Origin: BS750m-G62 sp046483505
Lineage (GTDB): Bacteria > Planctomycetota > Phycisphaerae > FEN-1346
NCBI GenBank assembly: GCA_046483505.1
Contig: JAWODB010000344.1
Location: forward strand, 1-10,184
Direction of reading: 5' to 3'
DNA: 10,184 bases
The notes under the pieces are model-generated. The model ran no database searches, was not told the DNA's origin, and was given only the letters and a program-made list of their open reading frames with translations. Positions 1 through 8,373 of this stretch are shown here, piece by piece. Position numbers and translations under genes: made by a program. The first letter of the stretch is position 1, and every line of letters starts with the position of its first letter.

Positions 1-1082
1 CCCAGCCCCGGTTCGGCCGGTCCCGTCAGGAACGTCATCGAGCCGCCCAGCGACTCGGCGAAGACGTGGACGGCCTTGGCGACGGTCTCCTTGGTCGCCT
101 CCGGCAGCGGCTCCGGCCGCGGCGCCATCTCGACGAAGAAGCGGGTGGCCCGGACCAGGAAGTCGGTCCGTGTCTCGCGATTGACGCGCACCGTGACGGC
201 CGAGGCGACGGGCCGGCCGGTGATGAGCGGCACCACGGTTTCCCCCGGCTCCTGGGCCGAGATGAACTCCGCGATGGACCCGCCCTCGGCGAAGCGGACG
301 GCGAGGTCGGCGGCCAGCCCTTCCGGATCGAAGCGCGGCTCGATCTCGATCGTCTCGATCTGGTCGATCAGCGACGCGATCCCCAGCATGTACGTGACGA
401 GCATGTCGGCGTACGGCAGGGCGTGCGGCTGGTCGTACACCTTGCCGCTCGAGGCCCGGAACCACGAGGCGATCTCCGGCTCGTAAATCTCCTTCAGCCG
501 GTGCACGTTGACGTAGGCGAGCGGCCCGGCACCCGCCGCCCGCGCCCGTGTGTCGGGGTGCAGGGCGTCGGCCAGGCTGCCGTGCTCCGCCAGCGCGTCC
601 ATCGTCCGGATGGAACTGGTGACGACGGCGTAGGTGCCCCGCCGCTTGACGAACCGCGGCCCGGCGGTCCCCGTCAGGGCGTAGAGGCCCGGCGACATCA
701 TCTCGCCCTGCGTCGAGGCGAGCAGCGTGTCCCAGTCGGCCACGGGCAGGACGTAGATGGTGTACCGCTGGCGGTACCGCTTGGGGTCGACGAACCCGAT
801 GCAGAGGCTGCCCTCGGTGGCGAGGCCGTCGCGGATACCCGTCCGGCGGCCGACCAGGTCCACCAGCGGGTGCTCGCCGGCGCCGAGGTCCCAGCCCGTC
901 CGCTCGGCGAAGCGGCGCATGCCGCGCTCGAAGGCGGCCAGGTCGGGCACGTGAAAGAAGCCCACGACCGAGTCGGGCAGATGCGCCAGCGCCGACGGCG
1001 CCTCGGGCGCCGCCGCCTGCACGGGCGCCCCGGCCGCCACGCCGGTCGCCACCAGAGCCGTCCAGAGGATGAGCGGTTTCAT
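1..1082 (-). CDS. Secreted protein of unknown function, C-terminus beyond the window
   Basis: An open frame of 360 codons runs without a stop to the left edge, so the 3' end is missing. The start is well supported: an AAGGAG at 1093-1088 sits 5 nt before the ATG and overlaps the oppF stop codon, which suggests translational coupling. The first 23 or so residues look like a Sec signal peptide: Lys at position 2, a hydrophobic stretch from about 4 to 18, and a likely cleavage site after VQA. The rest looks soluble, with alternating hydrophobic strands (for example TIYVLPVADW), and I see no catalytic motif. It loosely resembles the large secreted proteins of unknown function (DUF3352-like) common in planctomycetes, but I cannot confirm a family. 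Sitting last in a peptide-transporter operon, it is probably co-transcribed with it. Coding status is confident; function is unknown. Confidence 0.85.
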   Translation of the reverse strand, partial: MKPLILWTALVATGVAAGAPVQAAAPEAPSALAHLPDSVVGFFHVPDLAAFERGMRRFAERTGWDLGAGEHPLVDLVGRRTGIRDGLATEGSLCIGFVDPKRYRQRYTIYVLPVADWDTLLASTQGEMMSPGLYALTGTAGPRFVKRRGTYAVVTSSIRTMDALAEHGSLADALHPDTRARAAGAGPLAYVNVHRLKEIYEPEIASWFRASSGKVYDQPHALPYADMLVTYMLGIASLIDQIETIEIEPRFDPEGLAADLAVRFAEGGSIAEFISAQEPGETVVPLITGRPVASAVTVRVNRETRTDFLVRATRFFVEMAPRPEPLPEATKETVAKAVHVFAESLGGSMTFLTGPAEPGL

Positions 1083-1087
1083 CGTCT

Positions 1088-1093
1088 CTCCTT
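1088..1093 (-). promoter_or_regulatory. Ribosome binding site overlapping the oppF stop codon
   Basis: AAGGAG on the minus strand, 5 nt upstream of the ATG at 1082. Its first two bases are the last two of the oppF TAA stop codon (1094-1092). It fixes the start of the secreted protein and suggests that ribosomes finishing oppF re-initiate there. Confidence 0.75.
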
Positions 1094-2089
1094 ACTCGTA
1101 CAGGTAACACGCGACCCAGTGGTCGGGCTGGTCGGGCATGGGACGGAGGGCGGGGACCTGTGCCGGGCATCGCTCCATCGCCCACGGGCACCGCGGATGG
1201 AACGGGCACCCGGAGGGCGGGTTCGTGACGCTCGGCACCTCGCCCTGCGGGGCGATGCGCTCGCGCGGCTCGTCCGGATGCGACCGCGGAATCGCCGACA
1301 TCAGGCACTTCGTGTACGGGTGCAGCGGATTCTCGTACAGCACCTCGCTGGGAGCCTTCTCGACCAGGCGGCCCAGGTACATGACGGCCACGTCGTCGGA
1401 GATGTGGCTGACGACGGCCAGGTCGTGCGCGATGAACAGGTACGCCAGCCCCAGTTCCTCCTGGAGCCGTTCCAGGAGGTTCAGGATCTGGGCCTGGATG
1501 GAGACGTCCAGGGCGCTGACGGGTTCGTCGCAGATGATGAACTTCGGTTCCAGGGCCAGCGCCCGGGCCACGCCGATGCGCTGCCGCTGGCCGCCCGAGA
1601 ACTCGTGCGGGTACCGGTTCCGGCAGTCGGGGCTGAGGCCGACGCGGCGCAGGAGGTCGGCCACGCGGTCGGCGAGGTCCCGCCCGCGGGCCCGGTTGTG
1701 GACGCGAAGCGGTTCGCCGACGATGCCGCCCACCGTCATCCGCGGGTTCAAACTCCCGTACGGATCCTGGAAGATGATCTGCATGTCCTCGCGGAGCCTG
1801 CGCATCTCGCCGGGCGGGAGGGCGAAGACGTCCCGCCCCTCGAAGACGACCTCGCCGGCGGTGGCGGGAATCAGCCGGAGGATCGTCCGGCCCGTCGTCG
1901 TCTTGCCGCAGCCCGACTCGCCCACCAGGCCCAGGGTCTTGCCCGTCTCGAGGGTGAACGAGACGCCGTCGACGGCGCGGACGTAGCCGACGGTCCGTCC
2001 GAACAGCCCCCGCCGGACGGGGAAGTGCGTCTTGAGGTCGCGGACCTGGAGCATGGCGCCGCGGTCCGTCTCGCTGGAGCGGTCCTGGA

Positions 2090-2093
<4 letters not shown>
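1092..2093 (-). CDS. oppF: Peptide ABC transporter ATP-binding protein, OppF/DppF type
   Basis: One of two cytoplasmic ATPases that drive uptake through the OppB-OppC channel. The 333-residue product shows the full ABC set: Walker A GESGCGKTT at about residues 58-66, a Q-loop in IIFQDPYGSLNP, the signature SGGQRQRIGVARA, Walker B with catalytic Glu in FIICDEPVSALD, and the switch His in IAHDLAVVSH. The C-terminal oligopeptide-transporter extension is present (SGCPFHPRCPW from residue 294), with four cysteines at 296, 302, 309 and 329. The ATG overlaps the oppD stop as ATGA, and a GGGGAGG lies 13 nt upstream, rather far but usable. A later in-frame ATG (residue 14) has no ribosome site. The OppF rather than OppD assignment rests on gene order and the AVDGVSF/TLGLVGESG style, with the SGGQRQR signature in place of OppD's MSGGMRQR. 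The ligand could be peptides, nickel or another small solute. Confidence 0.95.
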
Positions 2094-3115
<1,022 letters not shown>

Positions 3116-3121
3116 GCTATG

Positions 3122-3125
3122 CTCC
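3122..3125 (-). promoter_or_regulatory. Ribosome binding site deciding the oppD GTG start
   Basis: GGAG on the minus strand, spaced 6 nt (CATAGC) from the GTG at 3115-3113. It favours GTG over the upstream in-frame ATG at 3193, and puts the oppC-oppD hairpin in non-coding sequence. Confidence 0.65.
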
Positions 3126-3135
3126 AACGGCGACG

Positions 3136-3153
3136 CGCGGCGCAAGCGCCGCG
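3136..3153. repeat. GC-rich palindrome in the oppC-oppD gap
   Basis: CGCGGCGC-AA-GCGCCGCG is a perfect 8-bp inverted repeat around AA, folding as a 7-bp stem with a CAAG loop. It lies in the 81-bp gap (3116-3196) between the oppC stop and the oppD start, the only sizeable gap in the transporter genes. The flanks (about 3113-3180) also show weaker dyad symmetry, so the gap may hold a longer, decayed repeat. There is no T-tract, so it is not a classic terminator. A role in mRNA stability or in lowering oppD expression is possible but unproven. Confidence 0.65.
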
Positions 3154-3196
3154 GCGAACATCGGCCTTCACTGCGTAATGAACCTGCCTCCACGCT

Positions 3197-4462
3197 CTAA
3201 ATCCGCAGGCGCGGGTCGATGGCGTCGCGGATGCCCTCGCCCAACAGATTGTACGCAAAAACCGTCAGAAAGATAGCAATGCCCGACGCGCCCCACACCC
3301 ACCAGTATTCCAGGTGCTGGCGGCCGTCGTTCAGCATCATGCCCCACGAGGGCGTCTGGACGAGGCCGAGAAACGCCAGCGTCACCTCCAGGAAGACCGC
3401 CCCGGCGATGCCGAACGTCGCCCCGACCAGGATCGGCGCCAGGCCGTTCGGAATGGCGTGGCGGACGAGCAGGCGGCCGGTCCGGACGCCGAGGGCCCGG
3501 GCGGCGGTCATGTAATCCTCGCCGCGAATGCGCAGCAGTTCGGCCCGCATCAGGCGGTACGTGCCCGTCCATCCCGTCAGGCCCAGGACGACGACGACCG
3601 TCCAGATCTGGGGCATCCATCGCTGCGGGATGACCGTGACCATGATGATGATCAGGATCAGCCGCGGGATGCTCATGAAGACCTCGGCCACGCGCATGAG
3701 GACGAGGTCCACCCCTCCGCCGAAGTTGCCGCTCACCGCCCCCAGCAGGACGCCGATGGCCAGGCTGATGCCGACCGCCACGAACCCGATCGTCAGGGCG
3801 GTCCGCGCCCCGTACACGATACGGATGAGGATGTCGTCTCCGATGCGGCCCGTGCCGAGCGGGTGGTCCCACGAGCCCGGCGGATAGGCGTCCGGAAGCA
3901 GCCAACCGAGCCAGGACGGGGGCTGTTCCTTCTCGGCGAGTTCGCTGAAGCCGGGGTTCTCCGGATACGCGATGAGGGGGAACCACGCCGCCTCCGCCTC
4001 GCCGGCCCGTTCCAGGTAGAAGCCGTAACGGCGTTCCGGCTCGCGAAAGCCGAACAGGAGCCCGGCGACGGCGGCCAGGACGGCCGCGTGGATGGCCAGG
4101 GCCCGCAGCACGGGGCCGGCGCCGACGCGCTCGGCTCCCGGCCGCACCAGCCGGACGGTGACCGGCAGCAGGGCCGCGAGCAGGAACGCCGCCATCGCCA
4201 CGTACTCGCCGTTGGTGAGGTACCGGAAGATGGGCCAGGAGGTCTCGCCGCCGGCGACCCACCGGATGGGCACCTCGCCGCCGATGAACGGCGCCAGGAT
4301 CGCCGCCAGCGCCATCAGCACGATAAAGCCGAGACTGACGATGGCCGTCGGCCGCTTCTTCAACTGGCCCCACACGATGGAGCCGTAGGTGCGCGGCGGT
4401 CCGGCGGGTTCGCCGCCGGGTACGACGGAGGTGGCCTCGCGGGTTGGGCGGCCGTCAGTCAT
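3197..4462 (-). CDS. oppC: Peptide ABC transporter permease, OppC/DppC type, enlarged N-terminal region
   Basis: Inner-membrane permease that pairs with OppB. The C-terminal two-thirds is standard: HPLGTGRIGDDILIRIVYGAR at about 200-220, then a run of transmembrane helices, and the cytoplasmic EAA loop at 315-339 (EDYMTAARALG ending RHAIPN) that contacts the ATPases. At 421 residues it is about 100 longer than common OppC proteins. The extra length lies between the first helix (about 40-62) and the HPLGT motif. It contains two further hydrophobic segments, about 87-106 and 119-138, then a hydrophilic stretch of about 60 residues. The ATG overlaps the oppB stop by 8 bp and has GAGGA 6 nt upstream (4473-4469), so the start is secure. 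Confidence 0.93.
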   Translation of the reverse strand: MTDGRPTREATSVVPGGEPAGPPRTYGSIVWGQLKKRPTAIVSLGFIVLMALAAILAPFIGGEVPIRWVAGGETSWPIFRYLTNGEYVAMAAFLLAALLPVTVRLVRPGAERVGAGPVLRALAIHAAVLAAVAGLLFGFREPERRYGFYLERAGEAEAAWFPLIAYPENPGFSELAEKEQPPSWLGWLLPDAYPPGSWDHPLGTGRIGDDILIRIVYGARTALTIGFVAVGISLAIGVLLGAVSGNFGGGVDLVLMRVAEVFMSIPRLILIIIMVTVIPQRWMPQIWTVVVVLGLTGWTGTYRLMRAELLRIRGEDYMTAARALGVRTGRLLVRHAIPNGLAPILVGATFGIAGAVFLEVTLAFLGLVQTPSWGMMLNDGRQHLEYWWVWGASGIAIFLTVFAYNLLGEGIRDAIDPRLRI

Positions 4463-5519
4463 ACCGGATCCTCGGATCGGCCCAGGCGTACAGAATATCC
4501 GCCAGCAGGAGCGACAGGAGCGTCAGCGTGCCGTAGACGAGCGTGCCGAACATGATGACGGCCAGATCGCGCTGCATGGCGGCCCCGACGAAGAGGTTGC
4601 CCATGCCGGGAATCGTGAAGAGGCGTTCGACGATGACGCTGCCGCCCAGCAGCATCGGCAGCATCATGACCATGGTGGTAATCATCGGCAGGAGGCTGTT
4701 TCGCAGGGCGTGGTGGTAGACGACCCGCCGCTCGGGCAGTCCCTTGGCGCGGGCGGTCCGGACGTAGTCGGCCCGGAGGTTCTCCAGCAGACTGGCCCGT
4801 CCCAGTTTCGCGAGGTACGCCAGTCCCCCGTACACCAGGCAGAGCACGGGCAGCGTGGCGTGCCAGAGGGTATCGACGAGCCACCCGCCCCAGCCCATCG
4901 TGCCGGCGTCGGCGCTGTGGAGGCCGGCGTACGGAAACACCTCCAGACCGATACCGCCGCGGGCCAGGAGGCTCAGCAGCAGCGTCCCCGCCAGCACCTG
5001 GGGCACGCTCCACAGGCCGAGCAGGACCACCGTGGAGCCGCGGTCGAACAGCCGCCCGCTGTACCGTGCGGCCGTCAGGCCCACGGGAATCGCAATCAGG
5101 AAGATGAACGCCTCGGCGATGAGTTGCAGGATGATGGTCACGTGGGCCCGTTCGACGTAAAGGTCGAAGGGGTCCTTGCTGCCCTCGGTGGTCCGCTGCT
5201 GCATGCTCTCGCCGAAGTCGCCGTGGGCCATGTGCCAGACCCACCGGCCGTAGCCGTAGACGGCGTTGAAGACCTTCTCGGCGGCGTCGATCCGGTCGGG
5301 GTCTTTGCCCCAGAAGTTGTAGTCCTTCAGGCCGAGGCGTTCGCGGATGCGGTCGGCTTCCTGCTCGAAGACCCGGGGGTTCACGTCGCCGGCCTGCATC
5401 CGGATCATCGCCCCCACCGGGTCGCCGGGCGCGAGGCGCACGATGGCGTACGTCAGGAGCGTGATGCCGACCAGGGTCGGCACGATCAGGAGCAGCCGCT
5501 TGAGGATGTAGGTTCTCAC
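4455..5519 (-). CDS. oppB: Peptide ABC transporter permease, OppB/DppB type
   Basis: First permease subunit, 354 residues. It begins in the typical way with an N-terminal transmembrane helix (about 7-30) followed by RLAPGDPV, then a periplasmic segment with GDFGESMQQ, and five or so further helices. The EAA loop at 250-274 (ADYVRTARAKG through HHALRN) matches the family, as does VERLFTIPGMG near 300. The start is GTG, overlapping the solute-binding protein's stop as GTGA. No strong purine-rich ribosome site precedes it, so translation probably depends on coupling to the upstream gene. The end overlaps the start of oppC. The protein is slightly longer than E. coli OppB (306 residues), mainly in the first periplasmic loop, as is common in other phyla. 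Confidence 0.94.
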   Translation of the reverse strand: MRTYILKRLLLIVPTLVGITLLTYAIVRLAPGDPVGAMIRMQAGDVNPRVFEQEADRIRERLGLKDYNFWGKDPDRIDAAEKVFNAVYGYGRWVWHMAHGDFGESMQQRTTEGSKDPFDLYVERAHVTIILQLIAEAFIFLIAIPVGLTAARYSGRLFDRGSTVVLLGLWSVPQVLAGTLLLSLLARGGIGLEVFPYAGLHSADAGTMGWGGWLVDTLWHATLPVLCLVYGGLAYLAKLGRASLLENLRADYVRTARAKGLPERRVVYHHALRNSLLPMITTMVMMLPMLLGGSVIVERLFTIPGMGNLFVGAAMQRDLAVIMFGTLVYGTLTLLSLLLADILYAWADPRIRYD

Positions 5520-7492
5520 GGCGGGGTGCCCCCGTCGTCCGTTTCAGCGGTGTCGCGCGGCGCATTGGCGCGGTGGGTCTCCGTACCCACCGCGCGCGAG
5601 GCGTCCCCTTTGCCGTTGCGCGGCGGGTTCGGAGACCCGCCGCGCGGGAAGCGGCTTCGTTGATCCAGGCGCGCCTCGGGCGGAATCCACCACTCCTCGG
5701 GGTCCATCCCGAGTTTGTAGACCTTGACGTTCCGAAGGCGCTTGTTCACCAGGCGCAGGCTCTTGCGCTCGATGAAGAAGGTGTACGGCTGAAGGCCGTG
5801 CAGGAGGCGGTGGAACTCGCGGAAGAGCCGCGTGCGGCGCTCGAAATCCATCTCGCTGCGGGCCGCTTCGATAAGCCGGTCCCCCTCGGCGCTCTCGAAC
5901 GAGATGAAGTTGTGGCCCTGGTCGGCGATGGCGTCGGAGTGCCAGATCTGGTACGGGTCCTTCTCCAAGGCGGCGCTCCCGCCCCAGGCGAGGATGACGG
6001 CGTCGAAGTCCCGCGAGTCGAGCGCGCGGACGAAGACCGGCCAGTCGACGAACTTCGTCTCGACCTCGATGCCCGACCGCCGGAACTCCTCCTTGATGAT
6101 CCGGGCCAGGTCCATCGTCTGCTGGTGGCCGGACGGCATAGTCCATTCGAAGACGAACTGTTTGCCGGCCTCGTTTTCGAGCCAGCCGTTGCCGTCCCGG
6201 TCTTTCCATCCGGCCTCGGCGAGCAGGCGCATCGCCTCCTTGCGGTCGTGCGGCCAGGGCTCGCAGCCCGGCGGATACTGCGGCGACTGGGACCAGAACG
6301 GTCCCGTCGCGATCGTCCCGATGTCGTCGTAGAGGTACTTCAGCAGGGCGCGGCGGTCGATCAGGTGGGTCATCGCCCGCCGTACGCGCCAGTCCGCAAA
6401 GAGCGGGTGCGGCGTGGCCACACGCTCCTGCGTGCCGTCCGGCTGCTCCACCGTCACGTACTCGGCGTTGTTCCACCCGATAAACGAGTACCCGTTCGCC
6501 GGGCTGCTGTATTGGTAGATTTCGAAGTCGTGCGTCTTGACCCGTTTGGGATGGTCCTTGAGTTTATCGCGCCACTCCGGCGTGATGGAGATGTAGTCCA
6601 GGTCGCCGGAGAGGAACGCCTGCACGGACGCCCGCTCCTCGGTGATGATCTGGAACGTGATGCGGTCGAAGGCGCGCGGCTTGCCCCAGAACTTCTCGTT
6701 CCGGACGAGGGTGATCCGCCGCCCCGTATCCCAGGAGTCGAACGTGTACGGGCCGGAGCCGACGATGCCCTGAACCAGATCGTTGAAGTGGGTGATGTCC
6801 TCCGCCTCGGCCTCTTCCGGGGCCACCTCGACGTTTTTCGCATACAGATGCTTCGGCAGAATCGGAAAGAGGTTGCCGGACGATTCGGCCACCTTGAAGT
6901 ACTTCTCCTTCCAGACGAACCGAACGGCGTGGTCGTCCACGGCCTCGCACCGTTCGCACTTCGACAGGTACGAGGCCATGCTCCGGGCGTCGATCTCCGG
7001 ATTCATCACGAGGTTATACGTGAAGACGACGTCCTCGGCCGTCACGGGATGCCCGTCGGAGAAGCGGGCCTCAGGATGCAGGTGGAACGTGATGACGAGA
7101 CCGTCGTCGGAGATGTTCCACGTCCGGGCTAGGTCGCCCTTCAACTCGCCCGTTTCCACGTCCACTTGGAGAAGGTACTGGAAAACGTACTCGTTGACGT
7201 ACCGCTCGTACAGGTCCTTGCCGGTGATGGGATTCAGGGTCTGGGGTTCGGCGGAGAAGCATCGCCGCAGCGTGCCGCCCATCTGCTCGGGCGTGAAGTC
7301 GGGGACTTCGGCAAGGGCGGCGGTGGACGTGGCGACCAAAACGACCATTGTCGCGACGACCAGCAGGGTGCCATGTTTGTCATTCTGAGGAGCGGCGAAG
7401 CCGCGACGAAGAATCTCGCCTCGACGCCGTTCCCGCGGCGAGATTCTTCGGCCTTGCAAGCGACGCCTCAGAATGACCGGCGCATGCACCAT
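5516..7492 (-). CDS. Extracellular solute-binding protein, family 5 (peptide/nickel type), with repeat-derived ends
   Basis: This binding protein captures the ligand outside the membrane and delivers it to OppBC. Family 5 hallmarks are LARTWNISDDG (about 121-131), FSDGHPVTAEDVVFTY (144-159) and the C-terminal LAEAGWKDRDGNGW. The chosen ATG at 7492 has AGAGGA 6 nt upstream and gives 658 residues. Codons 6-38 come entirely from a 99-bp inverted-repeat element. Without it, the first five residues join directly to K39 and the hydrophobic core at about 43-54, with likely cleavage after residue 61 (TAALA). An alternative start at Met49 lacks both a ribosome site and the positive n-region. The family fold seems to end near WWIPPEARL; the last 49 residues (610-658) are low-complexity and contain two hairpin repeats. 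The gene lies 20 bp after dapF and overlaps oppB by 4 bp. Homologues bind peptides, nickel or sugars; the ligand cannot be read from sequence. Confidence 0.9.
   Translation of the reverse strand: MVHAPVILRRRLQGRRISPRERRRGEILRRGFAAPQNDKHGTLLVVATMVVLVATSTAALAEVPDFTPEQMGGTLRRCFSAEPQTLNPITGKDLYERYVNEYVFQYLLQVDVETGELKGDLARTWNISDDGLVITFHLHPEARFSDGHPVTAEDVVFTYNLVMNPEIDARSMASYLSKCERCEAVDDHAVRFVWKEKYFKVAESSGNLFPILPKHLYAKNVEVAPEEAEAEDITHFNDLVQGIVGSGPYTFDSWDTGRRITLVRNEKFWGKPRAFDRITFQIITEERASVQAFLSGDLDYISITPEWRDKLKDHPKRVKTHDFEIYQYSSPANGYSFIGWNNAEYVTVEQPDGTQERVATPHPLFADWRVRRAMTHLIDRRALLKYLYDDIGTIATGPFWSQSPQYPPGCEPWPHDRKEAMRLLAEAGWKDRDGNGWLENEAGKQFVFEWTMPSGHQQTMDLARIIKEEFRRSGIEVETKFVDWPVFVRALDSRDFDAVILAWGGSAALEKDPYQIWHSDAIADQGHNFISFESAEGDRLIEAARSEMDFERRTRLFREFHRLLHGLQPYTFFIERKSLRLVNKRLRNVKVYKLGMDPEEWWIPPEARLDQRSRFPRGGSPNPPRNGKGDASRAVGTETHRANAPRDTAETDDGGTPP
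5568..5645. repeat. Pair of inverted hairpin repeats inside the 3' end of the solute-binding gene
   Basis: There are two 28-nt perfect hairpins, each with an 11-bp stem and a 6-nt loop, at 5568-5595 (GCGCGGTGGGT / ACCCACCGCGC) and 5618-5645 (GCGCGGCGGGT / ACCCGCCGCGC), spaced 50 bp apart. The loops are CTCCGT and TCGGAG. The reverse complement of the first loop, ACGGAG, matches the second except for one base, so the copies face opposite ways. The stems differ at a single pair, T-A against C-G, so pairing is kept. This head-to-head arrangement resembles REP/BIME elements. The pair is translated as part of the C-terminal tail of the binding protein. Confidence 0.8.
7379..7477. repeat. 99-bp inverted-repeat (MITE/RPE-like) element inserted in frame in the solute-binding gene
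   Basis: Outer arms GTCATTCTGAGG (7379-7390) and CCTCAGAATGAC (7466-7477) are perfect complements, 12 bp. Inner arms at 7407-7420 and 7437-7450 (CGAAGAATCTCGCC and its complement) are perfect over 14 bp. The segments between the arms do not match each other, and each has its own small palindrome (GCGGC-GAA-GCCGC; CTTGCAAG). The centre is a 16-bp spacer. Total length is 99 bp, exactly 33 codons, with no stop in the frame of the host gene. I see no clear target-site duplication and no transposase, so it would be non-autonomous. From memory, similar CATTCTGAG...GAAGAATCT motifs occur as dispersed repeats in environmental bacterial genomes; I could not check this. Confidence 0.82.
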
Positions 7493-7498
7493 ACGGAT

Positions 7499-7504
7499 TC
7501 CTCT
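7499..7504 (-). promoter_or_regulatory. Ribosome binding site deciding the solute-binding protein start
   Basis: AGAGGA on the minus strand, 6 nt before the ATG at 7492 and within the 20-bp dapF intergenic gap. It supports a start upstream of the 99-bp repeat, so that the repeat is translated. Confidence 0.7.
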
Positions 7505-7512
7505 GATACGCC

Positions 7513-8355
7513 TCACGCCTCCGGCCATTCGCCCGTGAAGACTTCCTCGATGGGTCCGGTCAGGCGGACCTCGGCGTCGTCGGCGGGCCACTGGAGTTCC
7601 AGGTCGCCGCCGGGCACGTGCGCGAGGAGCCGCCGGCCCGTCCGGCCCGTCAGCACGCCCGCCACGCAGACCGCGCACGCCCCCGTCCCGCAGGCCAGCG
7701 TCGGGCCGCTGCCGCGCTCCCACGTTCGGACGGTCGCCTCCCCGGCAGAGACGACCTGGACCGCGTGGACATTCACCCGGTTCGGGAAACGCCGATGGTG
7801 CTCGATCCTTGGGCCGAGCCGCGCGAGCGGCCAGGCCGACGCGTCTTCCGTGTAGAAGACGGCGTGGGGGTTGCCCATCCCCACGCAGGTCATCGTCAGG
7901 GCCCGGCCGTCGACCTCCAGCGGCACGTCGACGGCACGGGCCCCGTCGGCCTCGACGGGGATGTCGGCGGGCGTGAGGATCGGCCGGCCCATCGCAACGC
8001 TGCCGCGGACGATGCGGCCGGCGTCGTCGCAATGGAGTTCGACCTCGCGCACGCCGGCGATGGTTTCGACGCGGACCGTGTCGCCGTCCGCCAGGCCGCG
8101 CGTGACGGCGAACGCCGCCAGGCACCGCACCCCGTTGCCGCACATCTCCGCCTCGGAGCCGTCGGCGTTGAACATGCGCATGCGGAGGTCGCCGCCGGCC
8201 TCCGGCGGGAGGGCGAGGATCAGGCCGTCCGCCCCGACGCCGAAGTGCCGGTCGCTCATGCGCACCGCCACCGCCGACGGGTCCGCCACGTCCGTCTCGA
8301 ACCCGTTCACGAAGAGGTAATCGTTGCCGGCACCGTGGAGTTTGGTGAAGTGCAC
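7513..8355 (-). CDS. dapF: Diaminopimelate epimerase
   Basis: Converts LL-diaminopimelate to meso-diaminopimelate in the cytoplasm, the last step before meso-DAP is used in peptidoglycan or decarboxylated to lysine. The 280-residue length is normal for the family. It begins with the hallmark FTKLHGAGNDYLFVN, followed by HFGVGADGL and FNADGSEAEMCGNGVRC. The two catalytic cysteines are visible: Cys72 in MCGNG and Cys222 in ACGTGACA, with GNPHAVF near 161-167. The start is a GTG at 8355 with AAGGGA about 7 nt upstream. The open frame continues to 8673, but that extension would add 106 residues absent from DapF and would run into the divergent gene. It is the first gene of the minus-strand train, with the solute-binding gene 20 bp downstream, so it is likely the head of that operon. 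Confidence 0.96.
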   Translation of the reverse strand: MHFTKLHGAGNDYLFVNGFETDVADPSAVAVRMSDRHFGVGADGLILALPPEAGGDLRMRMFNADGSEAEMCGNGVRCLAAFAVTRGLADGDTVRVETIAGVREVELHCDDAGRIVRGSVAMGRPILTPADIPVEADGARAVDVPLEVDGRALTMTCVGMGNPHAVFYTEDASAWPLARLGPRIEHHRRFPNRVNVHAVQVVSAGEATVRTWERGSGPTLACGTGACAVCVAGVLTGRTGRRLLAHVPGGDLELQWPADDAEVRLTGPIEEVFTGEWPEA

Positions 8356-8373
8356 GCTGCGTTCCCTTGCGCT

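Noticed and set aside
3116..3193. Longer oppD starting at ATG 3193
   Set aside because: The added 26 residues are outside the family N-terminus and read through the palindrome, whereas GTG at 3115 has a well-spaced GGAG.
7379..7477. Twin-arginine (Tat) signal in the repeat-encoded N-terminus (LRRGFAAP)
   Set aside because: It resembles RRxF but lacks the rest of the motif, and polar PQNDKH separates it from the hydrophobic core. The several Arg pairs are a by-product of translating a GC-rich palindrome.
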